From Cylindrospermum sp. FACHB-282 (lineage in GTDB: Bacteria; Cyanobacteriota; Cyanobacteriia; Cyanobacteriales; Nostocaceae), in assembly GCF_014697195.1 (NCBI RefSeq), contig NZ_JACJRJ010000033.1:1-64000 (forward strand): DNA of 64,000 nucleotides. The letters run 5' to 3'. Below are positions 35,912-46,900 of this stretch, in pieces. Both the position numbers and the translations under genes were made by a program. Each line of letters begins with the position of its first letter. Position 1 is the stretch's first letter. Under the pieces are notes generated by a model that saw only the letters and a program-made list of their open reading frames with translations, did not search any database and was not told the DNA's origin.

Positions 35912-36997
35912 ATGACTAACAGACGGCAATTTTTAAAAGAGATGGCAGCACTTGGTAGTTTGTCGTTAGCTGGTTGTGGCTGGAGGCTTGCTAATATACG
36001 AACTAATTCTCCTACTGCTGGTCAACGTGAGCAACTGTATATCTTTACCTGGTCACAATATACTGATAAAGAATTACTAGCAGCATTTAGCGCCCAAACT
36101 GGCATGAAAGTTTTGGCAGATGTGTACGATTCCAACGATGTCATGCTGACGAAGCTGCAAGTCGGGGGAGGTGGTACTTACAGCATCATCTATCCATCTG
36201 ACATCGCAGTGCAGAAGATGTTGGATCAAGATTTATTAACAGAAATAAATCACGATCGCTTAGTCGGATTAGATAATTTATACCCCCAGTTTCAGAACCC
36301 TAGTTATGATCCTCATAACAGATACAGCGTTCCCTTTAATTGGGGTACAACAGGGTTAATTTATAATTCTGAAAAACTCGAAACCGCACCAGAAGATTGG
36401 GATTATCTTTGGCAAAACAAAGAAAAACTTAATAAGCGGATGACTTTACTCAATGATCTCCGGGAGGTAATAGGGGCAACACTGCGGATGCTGGGATACT
36501 CTTATAATTCGCAAAATGAAACAGAAATCAAACAAGCTTATGAAAAGTTGAAAGCCCTGAAACCAGCAGTTTCTGCCTTTGACACCGATGCTTGGCAAAA
36601 CCAACTTTTGGCAGGAGATTTACTCCTGGCAATGTGTTACTCAGGAGATGCGGTGAAAATGTCCAGAGAAAACCCCAAACTAAAATTTGTGATTCCTCGC
36701 AGTGGTTCAACATTATGGACTGACAATCTGATAATTCCCAAAGATGCTCCTAATTTAGCTGGCGCTTATGCTTGGATTAACTGGATTTTACAACCAGAAG
36801 TATCAGCCCAATTCACTGAACGTTTGAACATTGCTACACCGAATAGAGCCGCATTTGAGTTATTACCAACGAGAATACAAGAAGATACATATTTATTTCC
36901 TCCCGCGTCAAGTTTAGAAAAATGTGAACGGGTTATTCCTTTAGGCAAATATGAAGAAGTTTACCAGCGTTATTGGACTCAATTAACCAGCAGCTAA
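35912..36997 (+). CDS. potD: Polyamine-type periplasmic binding protein (lipoprotein)
   Basis: 361 residues. The N-terminus has a twin-arginine-like TNRRQFLKE followed by a hydrophobic stretch and lipobox LAGC, so it is probably a lipoprotein. The mature part has the PotD/PotF pattern: LYIFTWSQYTDKELLAAFSAQTG, YDSNDVMLTKLQ, and VPFNWGTTGLIYN, then LNDLREVIGATLRMLGYS. It captures the substrate outside the inner membrane and delivers it to the permease. Spermidine or putrescine is the usual ligand, not proven here. Confidence 0.9.
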   Translation: MTNRRQFLKEMAALGSLSLAGCGWRLANIRTNSPTAGQREQLYIFTWSQYTDKELLAAFSAQTGMKVLADVYDSNDVMLTKLQVGGGGTYSIIYPSDIAVQKMLDQDLLTEINHDRLVGLDNLYPQFQNPSYDPHNRYSVPFNWGTTGLIYNSEKLETAPEDWDYLWQNKEKLNKRMTLLNDLREVIGATLRMLGYSYNSQNETEIKQAYEKLKALKPAVSAFDTDAWQNQLLAGDLLLAMCYSGDAVKMSRENPKLKFVIPRSGSTLWTDNLIIPKDAPNLAGAYAWINWILQPEVSAQFTERLNIATPNRAAFELLPTRIQEDTYLFPPASSLEKCERVIPLGKYEEVYQRYWTQLTSS

Positions 36998-37026
36998 CTT
37001 AAATTACAAATCTAGAAATCAGGCTT

Positions 37027-37941
37027 GTGTCTACACAAATTCATAATTCTCCCCTAGATTCCCCTGGCAAAATTGCCAAAATCCAAAAATTACGCCCACA
37101 AATAGACTGGCTCTCACCCTTGGCATTACTTGCACCAGCCGGCATTTGGTTATTCCTTTTGCTAGTGCTGCCAACATTGATTATTTTTGAGTTGAGTTTA
37201 GTCCCAGACATTCGACCGGGAGATATAGTCAATCCCAGTGGATTTAGCAACTACATCCAGATACTTGATCCCATTTATTTACAAGTAATCTTACGCTCAC
37301 TGTTTTTGGCAGTCAGTACTACAATCATTTGTTTAATCTTGGGTTTTCCCGTGTCTTATTGGATTGCTCAAATGGCACCAAAGCGCTGGCGAAATTTGCT
37401 GCTATTAGGCTTTGTCTTGCCTTTATGGACTTCCTCCTTATTGCGCTCCTATGCTTGGATTACTATTCTGCGTCCGACTGGTTTATTAAACAGTATACTA
37501 ACGAATTTAGGCTTACCTGCTTTAGAATTACTTAACCGAAATCCATCTGTATTAATTGGTATGAGTTACAGCTTACTACCCTACATGGTTTTGGTTTTAT
37601 ATGCTTCTTTAGAAAAGCTAGACAAACAGTTGCTAGAAGCAGCCGCTGATTTAGGTGCAAATCCAGTGCAAACTTTTTGGCAAGTGACCGTACCCCAAAC
37701 TTTGCCAGGAATTACTGCTGGTTCTATGCTTGTATTCATCACCGCATTAGGTGATTTTGTTGATCCCGAATTACTCGGTGGTGCTTCGAGTATGACAGCA
37801 GCGCGGTTAGTGTATAACCAGTTTCTCGGAGCTACTCAAAACTGGGGATTTGGTTCAGCTTTGAGTATGACATTAATTATGCTTGTGAGTATGGCGATCG
37901 CACTTTTGATTAAGTTTGGCGAGGAACTACCGAAGCGATAG
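37027..37941 (+). CDS. potB: Polyamine-type ABC transporter permease
   Basis: 304 residues from a GTG start. Six membrane segments fit the PotB/MetI type; the EAA loop is EAAADLGANPVQTFWQVTVPQTLPG, here seen as EAAADLGANP and VPQTLPG. A PotB usually pairs with a PotC to form the channel, but the following gene is on the other strand and encodes a response regulator. Either potC lies elsewhere or this permease works as a homodimer. Confidence 0.9.
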   Translation: MSTQIHNSPLDSPGKIAKIQKLRPQIDWLSPLALLAPAGIWLFLLLVLPTLIIFELSLVPDIRPGDIVNPSGFSNYIQILDPIYLQVILRSLFLAVSTTIICLILGFPVSYWIAQMAPKRWRNLLLLGFVLPLWTSSLLRSYAWITILRPTGLLNSILTNLGLPALELLNRNPSVLIGMSYSLLPYMVLVLYASLEKLDKQLLEAAADLGANPVQTFWQVTVPQTLPGITAGSMLVFITALGDFVDPELLGGASSMTAARLVYNQFLGATQNWGFGSALSMTLIMLVSMAIALLIKFGEELPKR

Positions 37942-37982
37942 AACCTGTTGGACAAAAACCACTTTTTGTCGTGGACATTGCC

Positions 37983-38360
37983 TCAAAATCCCAACACCTG
38001 CTTTGATTTTTCAAGGACTTCTTTGGGGCGGAATGGTTTAGTTAGATATAAATCTGCACCAACCTCAATTCCTTTTTGTTTATCAAATTCCTGTCCTTTA
38101 GCTGTCAAGATCACGATGTAGATGTCAGTCATTTGCCAGTCGTGTTTAACGATTTGGCAGACTTTCAGACCATTCATTTTAGGCATCATCACATCAAGAA
38201 AAACCAAATCTGGTTTTTCAATTTTAATCATTTCGAGAGCTTCTTCTCCATTTTTAGCAGTTAGAAGCTCAACCCCCTCGTCTTCTAATGCTTCTAGGGC
38301 TTGTTCCATCAAAATCAAGATATTAGGTTCATCGTCAACAATCAGAATTTTTTGGGTCAT
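37983..38360 (-). CDS. Single-domain response regulator (CheY-like)
   Basis: 125 residues, a complete receiver: acidic pocket Asp9-Asp10, phospho-Asp56 in VFLDVMMPKMNG, Thr in ILTAKGQ and Lys in YLTKPF. No output domain, so it acts as a phosphate shuttle or by protein contact. It lies downstream of the two large kinases on the same strand (285 bp after the hybrid kinase), which are its likely partners. Confidence 0.92.
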   Translation of the reverse strand: MTQKILIVDDEPNILILMEQALEALEDEGVELLTAKNGEEALEMIKIEKPDLVFLDVMMPKMNGLKVCQIVKHDWQMTDIYIVILTAKGQEFDKQKGIEVGADLYLTKPFRPKEVLEKSKQVLGF

Positions 38361-38436
38361 ACGATTTTGGATTTTGGATTTTGGATAGGACTTACTTCCT
38401 TTGGAAATTCATCCTAATTTTGGGCTTTTTTAATGG

Positions 38437-38560
38437 TGTTTTGATGGGTCTCTTGACGCATCCTACTCGTAGCGTGCGTTCCCTAACGCACGGATTAAGA
38501 TTTTCAATGAATAAAGCCAGCCTACATATTTAGCATTTTTTGTCAATGCGTAAGTCCTAA
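38437..38560. repeat. Dispersed repeat, copy 2 (partner at 31330-31452)
   Basis: See copy 1: shared GTAGCGTGCGTTCCCTAACG core and flanking CGCATCCTAC and TAAGTCCTAA. Lies in the 285-bp spacer between the response regulator and hybrid kinase genes. Confidence 0.55.
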
Positions 38561-38611
38561 GGGATTAGGTTTAGGGATTGAGAAATAGGGATTATGGTTT
38601 AGGAGAATTTT

Positions 38612-38637
38612 CCAGTCCCCAGTCCCCAATCCCCAGT
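38612..38637. repeat. Heptamer tandem repeat CCCCAGT/CCCCAAT
   Basis: TCCAGT, CCCCAGT, CCCCAAT, CCCCAGT follow each other with a 7-bp period. This is a well-known short tandem repeat type of heterocystous cyanobacteria. It sits 9 bp beyond the stop side of the hybrid kinase gene. Confidence 0.7.
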
Positions 38638-38645
38638 TGATGCAA

Positions 38646-41600
38646 TTAGTGATCAGACAAAATAATGAAGAATACATTCTCCAACTCCTTTTCAAACCGT
38701 AGGGCTTTGACTAGGTCTGTTTCTTGAGAGAAGATAGAATCGATGATGATCATGTCAGGTTTAGCTGACAAGGCTTTATGGATGCATTCTTGTGGGTTGG
38801 AGGCTTCAATCACACTGTATCCCTGAGTTTGCAGCACATCTGATATGGTTTTTAAGGTTGAAGCATTTTTATCGACAACCAAGACCTTTTTGCTGGAAGT
38901 ACCTTGGGAAAGCAGTGAGCCAATTTCGTTGAGGAGTTTCTCTGTGTTGATCGGCTTGGTAAGATAGCGATCAATGCCAATGTGATAGCCCCGTTCCTTG
39001 TTTTCAATAATTGACAGAATGATGATCGGAATATCTGCGGTCTGGGGATCATTTTTAAGGACGGCTGCCACATCAAAGCCGTTGATTTGAGGCATCATTA
39101 CGTCCAGAAGAATCAAATCGGGACGGACTGTTTTGATTTGATGAATCGCATCCACACCGTCTTTTGCTTCCCGAACATTGTAACCTTCGTTTTCCAGTTG
39201 TTGACGGAGCAGTTCCCGAATGTTGACATCATCATCTACCACCAAAATGGTTTTGCGGTTTTCATTCTGCACAGCGTTTGTGGTGATGACGTGTTCTTTG
39301 AGTTGTTTGACCAGGGCATTTAGATTTAGACTGGTACTGGTTTTGCGATAGCTTTGGTCGCCAGAGTAGGCATCGCTGACGTAGGTGGGAACGATAAACG
39401 AGAAGGTACTGCCCTTGCCTGGTTCACTCTCCACCCAGATTCTACCACCGTGATGATCGATGATTTGTTTGCAGATAGGCAGTCCTAACCCTGTACCCTT
39501 GGGTTTGTCGGTGAGGGTGTCACCAACTTGGCGGAATTTCTCAAACACTTTTGGCTGGTCTTCAGGTACAATGCCAACGCCTGTGTCAATAATGCTGATG
39601 CATACACCGTCGTTTTCTTGTTTGACGCGGCAGATGACAGAACCAGATTCAGTGAATTTAACGGCATTGGAAATCAGGTTGATGAGGACTTGCAGCAGCC
39701 GATTGCGATCGCCTATTATCTGAGGCAGTCCGAGTTCAATCTCTCTCACCAACTGCAAGCCATTGGTTTCAAACAACCCGGCTGTAGACTTGGTTGCCCA
39801 ATCTAATAACTCGCTTGGGTCGAGGGGCTGCATCTGCCATTCCACTTTACCTGCTTCCATCTTGGCGATATCTAAAACATCGTTAATTAAAGACGTGAGC
39901 CGTTCTGCTTCCAACACAATAATGTTGAGATTGTCACCCACCCGCTTGATCGTTTTCTGAAGCTTGCGGTCTTCGGTAGAAAGTATTGGGAAGACATCAG
40001 TTTCCAGCTTTTCTTTAATGATGGACGCAAAACCGAGGACAGAAGTTAATGGTGTCCTTAACTCGTGGGAAACCGTGGAGATGAAGTCTGTCTTCATTTT
40101 GTCAATCTCCTTTTCTGCCGTCACATCCCGAATCAGCAACGCAGAACCGAAGCAGACAGTGGGTTCATTGGCTGCCGTCTTTTTAAAGATGGCTGTTGCC
40201 ACTGCATGACCAATGCGTTCCTTTGCCAGTGCAACTTCAGCAGCGAACACCTCTCCGGGATGAGATTTCGTTCGTTCAATCAGGTCTGCTAAACCGGATA
40301 TCGGCAGTTCCCGGTAGTGACCTTTGAGGGCGGTGGCTGTCAATCCATGCATGGCTAAAAAGGCAGGATTGAAGTGAGTGATCAGTCCTGCGATGTCTGC
40401 CACCAACAAACCATCCGCTAAGTTATCTAAAATGGCATTTAACCCCTGGGCTTCTGCTAAGGTATTTTGCAGGGCAGATGTTCGTTCGGCAACTCTGGCT
40501 TCCAGTTCCTGATTTAGTTGCCGCAGAGCGATTTCTGCTTGTTTGCGAGCAGTAATATCAGTATTAATTTCTAGCATGGCACAGGGTTGACCGGATAAAT
40601 CGCGTTGCAAAGTCCAGCGGCTCTGAACCGTTATGGTTCTGCCGTTGCGGGTGATGTGTTCCACTTCTCCTTCCCAACTGCCCTGCTGTAAAAACTCCGC
40701 CATAACGGCTTCTTTTGGTTTTGGAAAGGTTTTTTTGAGAAATGTGTGAATGTATTGGTCTTTCACGAACTCTCGAGTCCAGCCGTAGAGTGTCTCTGCA
40801 CCTTGATTCCAGTATGAGATTTTGTTGCTCATGTCGCGGACAATAATCGCATCGCTAGAATGATTTAACATCTCCATGAGACGCTGATTTTCGGCTTCTG
40901 CTAGCTTGCGTTCGTGAATATCGGTGCAGGTGCCAACCCATTCACGGATGCTGCCGTCTGCTGCTAGGACGGGGGCACCACAAACAAAAAAGTGGCGGTA
41001 AGAGCCGTCTTGGCCACGAATCCGGTATTCTACTTCATAGAGGCTGCGGTTGGCCACAGCTTCACCCCAAACAAGGGCTGTGCGATCGCGATCGTCAGGA
41101 TGAACGGCATCAATCCAGCCTCCGTTTTCAGCTTCAGCTAAACTTTGACCCGTATAAGCTATCCAGCTGGCCAGTTCAAAGCAAATTCCTGCTGGTGTAG
41201 ATACCCAGACAATTTGTGTAGTTGCAGTTACCAGAGAGCGATATCGTGCTTCACTCTGTTTCAGGATTTGTTCGGTATGTAGACGTTCATGCTGGGCGCG
41301 TCGGAGGTCGCTGATATCCTCTACACTCGACCAGATCAAGCACTCTCCATCCTTTTCAATCAGCTGCCCAGACAGCCTAATGGGAACTAGATGCCCGTCT
41401 TTGTGGATATACTCTTTCTCATAGGGCCCATAACGACCAGTCTGGATCAGGGTCTCTACTAAAGCTTGATCGGCTCTGGCATACTTTTCAGGGGTAAGCT
41501 GCTGGTGGCTCAGGCTTAGGGTTTCCGGAATAGTACGCCCCAAAATGGCAGCATAGGCGGGATTGATGTCAATCAGGGTTCCATCCATTCGGCACAGTAC

Positions 41601-41660
41601 CAGCCCAACGGGACATTGTTCAAATAGCTGACGGCTGTATTCATCAAGTTGGCTAGACAT
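38646..41660 (-). CDS. Multi-PAS hybrid histidine kinase with two receiver domains
   Basis: 1004 residues. PAS/PAC domains occupy about 8-125, 135-255, 262-385 and 405-510, separated by coiled linkers. The kinase core has His532 in TVSHELRTPL, NLISNAVKFT, DTGVGIV and GTGLGLPI. Receiver 1 has Asp853 in LLDVMMPQING. A second receiver (about 920-1004) begins KKVLVVDKNAS, with Asp in MIIIDSIF, and stops right after IILSD, so it lacks the last strand and the conserved Lys; it is probably truncated. No membrane helix. Its first codons overlap the upstream kinase gene by 8 bp, so the two are coupled. Confidence 0.9.
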   Translation of the reverse strand: MSSQLDEYSRQLFEQCPVGLVLCRMDGTLIDINPAYAAILGRTIPETLSLSHQQLTPEKYARADQALVETLIQTGRYGPYEKEYIHKDGHLVPIRLSGQLIEKDGECLIWSSVEDISDLRRAQHERLHTEQILKQSEARYRSLVTATTQIVWVSTPAGICFELASWIAYTGQSLAEAENGGWIDAVHPDDRDRTALVWGEAVANRSLYEVEYRIRGQDGSYRHFFVCGAPVLAADGSIREWVGTCTDIHERKLAEAENQRLMEMLNHSSDAIIVRDMSNKISYWNQGAETLYGWTREFVKDQYIHTFLKKTFPKPKEAVMAEFLQQGSWEGEVEHITRNGRTITVQSRWTLQRDLSGQPCAMLEINTDITARKQAEIALRQLNQELEARVAERTSALQNTLAEAQGLNAILDNLADGLLVADIAGLITHFNPAFLAMHGLTATALKGHYRELPISGLADLIERTKSHPGEVFAAEVALAKERIGHAVATAIFKKTAANEPTVCFGSALLIRDVTAEKEIDKMKTDFISTVSHELRTPLTSVLGFASIIKEKLETDVFPILSTEDRKLQKTIKRVGDNLNIIVLEAERLTSLINDVLDIAKMEAGKVEWQMQPLDPSELLDWATKSTAGLFETNGLQLVREIELGLPQIIGDRNRLLQVLINLISNAVKFTESGSVICRVKQENDGVCISIIDTGVGIVPEDQPKVFEKFRQVGDTLTDKPKGTGLGLPICKQIIDHHGGRIWVESEPGKGSTFSFIVPTYVSDAYSGDQSYRKTSTSLNLNALVKQLKEHVITTNAVQNENRKTILVVDDDVNIRELLRQQLENEGYNVREAKDGVDAIHQIKTVRPDLILLDVMMPQINGFDVAAVLKNDPQTADIPIIILSIIENKERGYHIGIDRYLTKPINTEKLLNEIGSLLSQGTSSKKVLVVDKNASTLKTISDVLQTQGYSVIEASNPQECIHKALSAKPDMIIIDSIFSQETDLVKALRFEKELENVFFIILSDH

Positions 41661-43629
41661 GATTTTGGTTTCCTTCTTGGTCGATGTGGGTAGGGTTAGG
41701 ACAACAGAACCAAGACAACAAGGTGGCGTAGAGCTTTAACGAAATTGGGTGACGTTGGAATATCTGGTAAATTTGCTCAGGTGATGCAGCGCCAATCTTT
41801 GGACTCTGCTCTGAAAGTCGCTGAATCAGTTGATTATGGCGTATTAGTAGATCAGTTGGTTTGAGCATTGGAGTTGTTGAGGAAATGAAACCGTCTGCAT
41901 CGGCAGTGGGGGATAATTCGATTGTGTTCGTAGCGATCGCCAAATTGTGATTTTCAACAGCGTTCACCACTGAACAATTCACCGGAATCTGAATCCAGAA
42001 TTCTGTCCCTTCACCTGATTGGGAACGACACTTGATAAATCCCTGGTGTCTGTGCACAACAATTTGGTAACTGATGGCCATGCCCAATCCGGTTCCCTTG
42101 CCAACCTCTTTTGTGGTGAAGAAGGGATCGTAAATGTGTTGGATGACATCCTCCTTCATTCCTGGGCCGTTATCGGCAATGCGAATCACCACAAACTGAT
42201 TGTCGAGGACTTCAGTACGAATGGTGATTTGGGCAGTAGAGGGGGATATTTCCTGATTGTCCATTCCCTCCTCTAGAGCATCAATGGCATTTGCCAGGAC
42301 GTTCATGAATACCTGATTCAACTGTCCGGGGTAGCATTCAATTAGGGGAAGTTTGCCATAGTCTTTAACAATTTCAATTTTCGGTCGGCGAATAGATGCT
42401 TTCAGGCGATGGTGAAGAATCATCAGCGTCCCATCGATGCCATCGTGGATGTTGACGGCTTTCATTTCTGCTTCGTCATGGCGAGAGAAGTTTTTCAGGG
42501 ATTGTACAATTTCCACAATCCGATCAGTGCCCAACTTCATCGAATCCAGCAGTTTGGGGAGATCCTGGATGATAAATTCCAGATCGATAGTCTCTAACTC
42601 TAGTTCTATCTCTGGGGGCACAATAGGTAAGTATTTCTGATATTCTTGCAGCAGGTGCAACAAGCCTTGAGCGTACTCGGCAACATACCTCAAATTACCG
42701 CAAATAAAGTTAACCGGGTTGTTGATTTCGTGGGCTACTCCGGCAATAAGTTGCCCCAAACTCGACATTTTCTCGCTTTGGATTAATTGGGCTTGTGCCA
42801 ATTGCAACTCATGGAGAGCTTGCTGAAGCCTTTCTGTTTGGGCTTTTGCCTCGACAGCGGCATGAGTGCTTTGCTCGTAAAGCACAGCTTTTTCAATGGC
42901 GATCGCAGTTTGTGAGGCAAAGATACTCACGAGTTTGAGGTGTTCAGCCTTGTAGGCGTCGGTTTTGGGCATCCCAATGGCGATCGCACCCAATACCCGC
43001 TCCTTGGCTCTCAACGGTACACAAATCAAAGCTTTCACGTTTTTCTGCCCCTCTAATCGAGGATCGGCTTGCACATCATTGATCAGTTCTGCCCGACCAG
43101 ATTGCACAATGCTGCCAATGATTCCCTTGCCCGGTTCTGGCTGATTGTGGTCAAAAAACAGTCCAAATTCCGCAATGATTTCAAACTCAGTTGCCTCTGG
43201 ACTCAGGAGTAAGATCATCCCCGCAGAGGATTCAATCAATTGACTCATTTCCTGAAGCACAAGTTGGGCAATCTGTCGCTTATCCAAACTCGTTGTCAGT
43301 TGAGTTGAGATATCCTCAAATAAATCAATTTCCTGGTATCTTTCCAGCAATTCTTTAGCGAGTTCTTTCTTCTCAGCCTCCTGTTTTGCCAGAAACGAGA
43401 GCAAAGCCGCCACTATGGTTGCTTGTTTTCCCCCAACAACCCAACCGATGATGTCTCCTGCTACCTCAATTGGATATCTATTTTCCTCAGTTTGTTCTCC
43501 AATCCTCATCAGTTTTGTACCGTCTATCAACTCAACATCAATCGTGATCTTCAGCTGATAGACTAATTCATGAAACAGAGATACCAAATCTTTTTTATTA
43601 AAAATCTTTTTAAGGCTAACTACGGACAT
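41653..43629 (-). CDS. GAF-domain sensor histidine kinase
   Basis: 658 residues from the ATG at 43629, chosen because GAGGTG lies six bases before it; the frame is open 30 codons further. An N-terminal region of about 90 residues of unknown type is followed by a GAF domain (about 110-250, SSAGMILLLSPEATEFEII..ICVPLRAKERVLGAIAIG), a coiled linker, and a kinase core with SLGQLIAGVAHEINNP, NVLANAIDALEEG, ADNGPGMK and GTGLGMAIS. A C-terminal tail of about 95 residues is not recognised. The GAF has no CH motif, so no bilin is expected. Confidence 0.88.
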   Translation of the reverse strand: MSVVSLKKIFNKKDLVSLFHELVYQLKITIDVELIDGTKLMRIGEQTEENRYPIEVAGDIIGWVVGGKQATIVAALLSFLAKQEAEKKELAKELLERYQEIDLFEDISTQLTTSLDKRQIAQLVLQEMSQLIESSAGMILLLSPEATEFEIIAEFGLFFDHNQPEPGKGIIGSIVQSGRAELINDVQADPRLEGQKNVKALICVPLRAKERVLGAIAIGMPKTDAYKAEHLKLVSIFASQTAIAIEKAVLYEQSTHAAVEAKAQTERLQQALHELQLAQAQLIQSEKMSSLGQLIAGVAHEINNPVNFICGNLRYVAEYAQGLLHLLQEYQKYLPIVPPEIELELETIDLEFIIQDLPKLLDSMKLGTDRIVEIVQSLKNFSRHDEAEMKAVNIHDGIDGTLMILHHRLKASIRRPKIEIVKDYGKLPLIECYPGQLNQVFMNVLANAIDALEEGMDNQEISPSTAQITIRTEVLDNQFVVIRIADNGPGMKEDVIQHIYDPFFTTKEVGKGTGLGMAISYQIVVHRHQGFIKCRSQSGEGTEFWIQIPVNCSVVNAVENHNLAIATNTIELSPTADADGFISSTTPMLKPTDLLIRHNQLIQRLSEQSPKIGAASPEQIYQIFQRHPISLKLYATLLSWFCCPNPTHIDQEGNQNHV

Positions 43630-43952
43630 GAAACACCTCAATGAGATCATCAAGAATCTCAACGGTTGCCTCAGTGTATCTACCCGTACTGCTTTGGGTA
43701 AACAAGCTACGGCTATCATCTCCGTAAAAAAGAGAAGTTTTCATAACAATCTAGGAATAGATTAATTTATTCAGTAAGATTATTCTTCCCAGAAAGTATT
43801 TTAGGATAACAGCAAATTTGATCTCTATCCATTAGTCACATATTTCGTAACAAAAGGAGAAAAGATTACAGATAGAAGAGTAGTAAAGTATTTGAGCGAT
43901 TAAATCCAATAAAGAGGGGTTAGAAAGATGCGAGGCAATTCGCACAAGTTAA
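43630..43952. other. Spacer, 323 bp
   Basis: Separates the GAF kinase from the chemotaxis-type CheA gene; the left part is the leader of the kinase gene including its open but probably untranslated 5' extension. No other gene or RNA is seen. Confidence 0.45.
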
Positions 43953-46900
43953 TTAAGGATTGATCATTGCAGTATTTAATTGCTCCATATATCTGTTACT
44001 TAAACCATTGACAATAGAGATAAATTCATGCTCTAAATAAGGCTTGGTTAAGTAAGCAGTTGCACCCAATTCTTGAGCCAACTGACGATGTTTTTCTGCA
44101 CTGCGAGAAGTGAGAATTACTACAGGCATTTTGGCTAAATTTTGGCTTTGGCGGATACTGCTTAACAACTCAAAACCATTCATGCGCGGCATCTCCAAAT
44201 CTGAGATCACAACTTCAATCTCAGGATGCAACTGCAACTGTTCTAGAGCTTCCACACCATTTTGCGCTTGTATTACTTGATAGCCAGATTTTTGTAAAGT
44301 GAGAGAAAGGGTTTGCCGCAGACTAATGGCATCATCTACCACCAAAACCACTTTTGGTGATTTGTGAGTTGCCTCTACATAATGACCTGGCTGAATTTCT
44401 CTAGTATCTGTGGCAGCGGATGCAGCAAGTAAGGGTGTGGATGAAGTGAGATAACCCGATATTGATAAGGCTGATTTCTTTGACGAACGAGGTTCAAGAG
44501 TAGCCTGCATCTCCCTAGATTCCACCAGCAGAGTGCCATCGATGATTAAAATCAGGTTGCCATTGGCCAAGCTACTACAACCATAAACATATTTTGGCGG
44601 TGCGATCGCATTTCCTAAAGGTCTGATTACCAGTTCTTGTTCACCAATAATTTGGTCAACTTCTAAACCCATAATTCCTAAATTTCGCCGTAGTAAAAGC
44701 ACAGGATTTTTCATGGCTGCTGTGTCAGCCTTAGTTGGGATATTATCTAGAGTAGTCGTGTTGAGCAGTGAACCATTGTAGTACATTAAATCCGCAAGTT
44801 TTCGGAGGCTAACTATCTGTTCATCCTGATCTGTATTCCAATGCAAAACTTTTTTGCCTTCAAATTCCCTAATTTGTTGAGCAGAGGGAATTAATATTTT
44901 TTCAATGCTGTCTAACAGCATGGCATAAACAACACCCCCAGCTTGGACTAGCATTAATTTATCTGTGGTCATAGAAAAAGGAATTTTGAGTAAGAATGTT
45001 GTTCCTTGGTTAGGCAATGATTGAACTGATATCGAACCGTTAAGTCCTTGCAACTGAGTCCGCACAATATCTAACCCCATACCGCGTCCCGAAATTTCAC
45101 TTACCTTACCAGCGGTGGAAAATCCCGGTGAAAACATCAGTTCTAAAAGTTCAGCTTCAGTTGGGTTATGAACATAGCCTCCAGCTTCATCATCAGATGG
45201 TATGAGACGAAGTTCAATAGCTCTCTTGCGAACACTCTCTAAATTCAACCCCTGTCCATCATCCCGGACTTCAATAACAGTTTGACTCCCTTGATTATAG
45301 GCGCGTATTTCAATTAAACCTTGTTCTGGTTTGCCAAGGTCACGGCGCATTTGTGGTGGTTCAATACCGTGGTCAAAAGCATTTCTGACCAAGTGTAACA
45401 AGGGATCATACAGCTTTTCGGCGATCGCCTTATCTACTAGTACTTGTGTACCACCTAGTTTCAACTCTACAAGTTTCCTATAAACCTTACCCAGCTTAGT
45501 TACCATCTGGGAGAAGCGATTGAGGATATTTCCTAAAGGCAACATCCGCGCTTCTACTAAATTATCTATAATACCAAGAGTTAAACTATGTGTTTTGTCA
45601 CTAATTTGAGAAGCTTGGCTCACGAGTAAGTCAAGAGACTCTGTAGTTTCTTGTAGTTGTAGGGTTTCCTCAATTGCTTCATGTAACGTCAGTTGAAATT
45701 CTGTATATGCATCCATTTCCAGAGAGTCAAAATTGACAGCAGCAACATTTTGTGTATTTTGCAATGCCACATTTTGCCTCTGTAATGGCAAATCCCGTAG
45801 TTGATTTAAAATTGTTTGATGTCGGGTAAGTTGCTGAGTTAACCGCTCAATGAGTTCTTGGATTTGTTCATTTTGTAAAGACCGCCGTTTTTGATAAATC
45901 AGCAATTCCCCTGTCAAGTAATTGAGGCGTTGTAGTCCCTCTACATCCACCCGCACAAATGAAGGTTGCCGAGATCTTTTATTTAGAGAAGGTAAGGATT
46001 TATCTTCTATTTGCTGGTTGATTTGTGTGGTATAATCAGGAATAATTTCAATTGCTGTTTCCGAAATATTTGTAACTATCTGCTCACTAATAACTGATGA
46101 AGTAACGCTTTCTAAATAATCATCATTTCTCACATCTTCTACAGTCTGAGTTATGGCTACTTCATCATCGGTCATATCTAGGCTAGATTCCTCTCCCCAT
46201 ATTGACTCTAAGAGAGAATCGTTAGTTTCCGCAGATATCGGATTAGATACTTCTTTGAAAACGAGCAATTTTTGCAACTTAGGACTGCCGAGCCAATTTT
46301 TTTCTTCAGCTGTCACTGGTGGGGAATTTTTATATTTTTTTGCCGATTGACGGATGTGCTTTCGTAGTGTTTTGATTACTGGAATAGCACTGTTAGCTTG
46401 CTCAACTGAGTACTGAAATTTAGCAACGGCAAGGAGGATGATTAAAATCACACCTTGGCGATAAAGACGAAGACTCTGGCTATCTTCTTGATCTTGGACA
46501 AAAGCCAGAAATTTTTTCAGCCAATTTTCTACATAATTTACCGGATTTTCCAACTCTGCTTGAGGAATCAACAATGTTAAAGATAGTTGTGACTCCGGTA
46601 TTTCCATATAGTGGTTAAACCAGCCGAAAATGTAGCGAATAACTTTTAAATAAAACTTAGCATTTGCAGGTTTTATCGGCTCATTTTTAATTTTTCCAGG
46701 TATAGTTAAAAATTTATAAAAGTCTGCTGTGTTGCTCAGAAAAGTGGTGGCAAAAGATTTTGTGCTTACAGGTGTAATAGATAACTCATTTATTGCAGAT
46801 GTTGTCAGTGTTTGCCAACTTGCAGAAGGTGTGCCACCATTGGTGCGATCGCCTGCTAGCACTGCTGTATGTGCCTGTTGTAAATCAGCCAGGGTAATTT

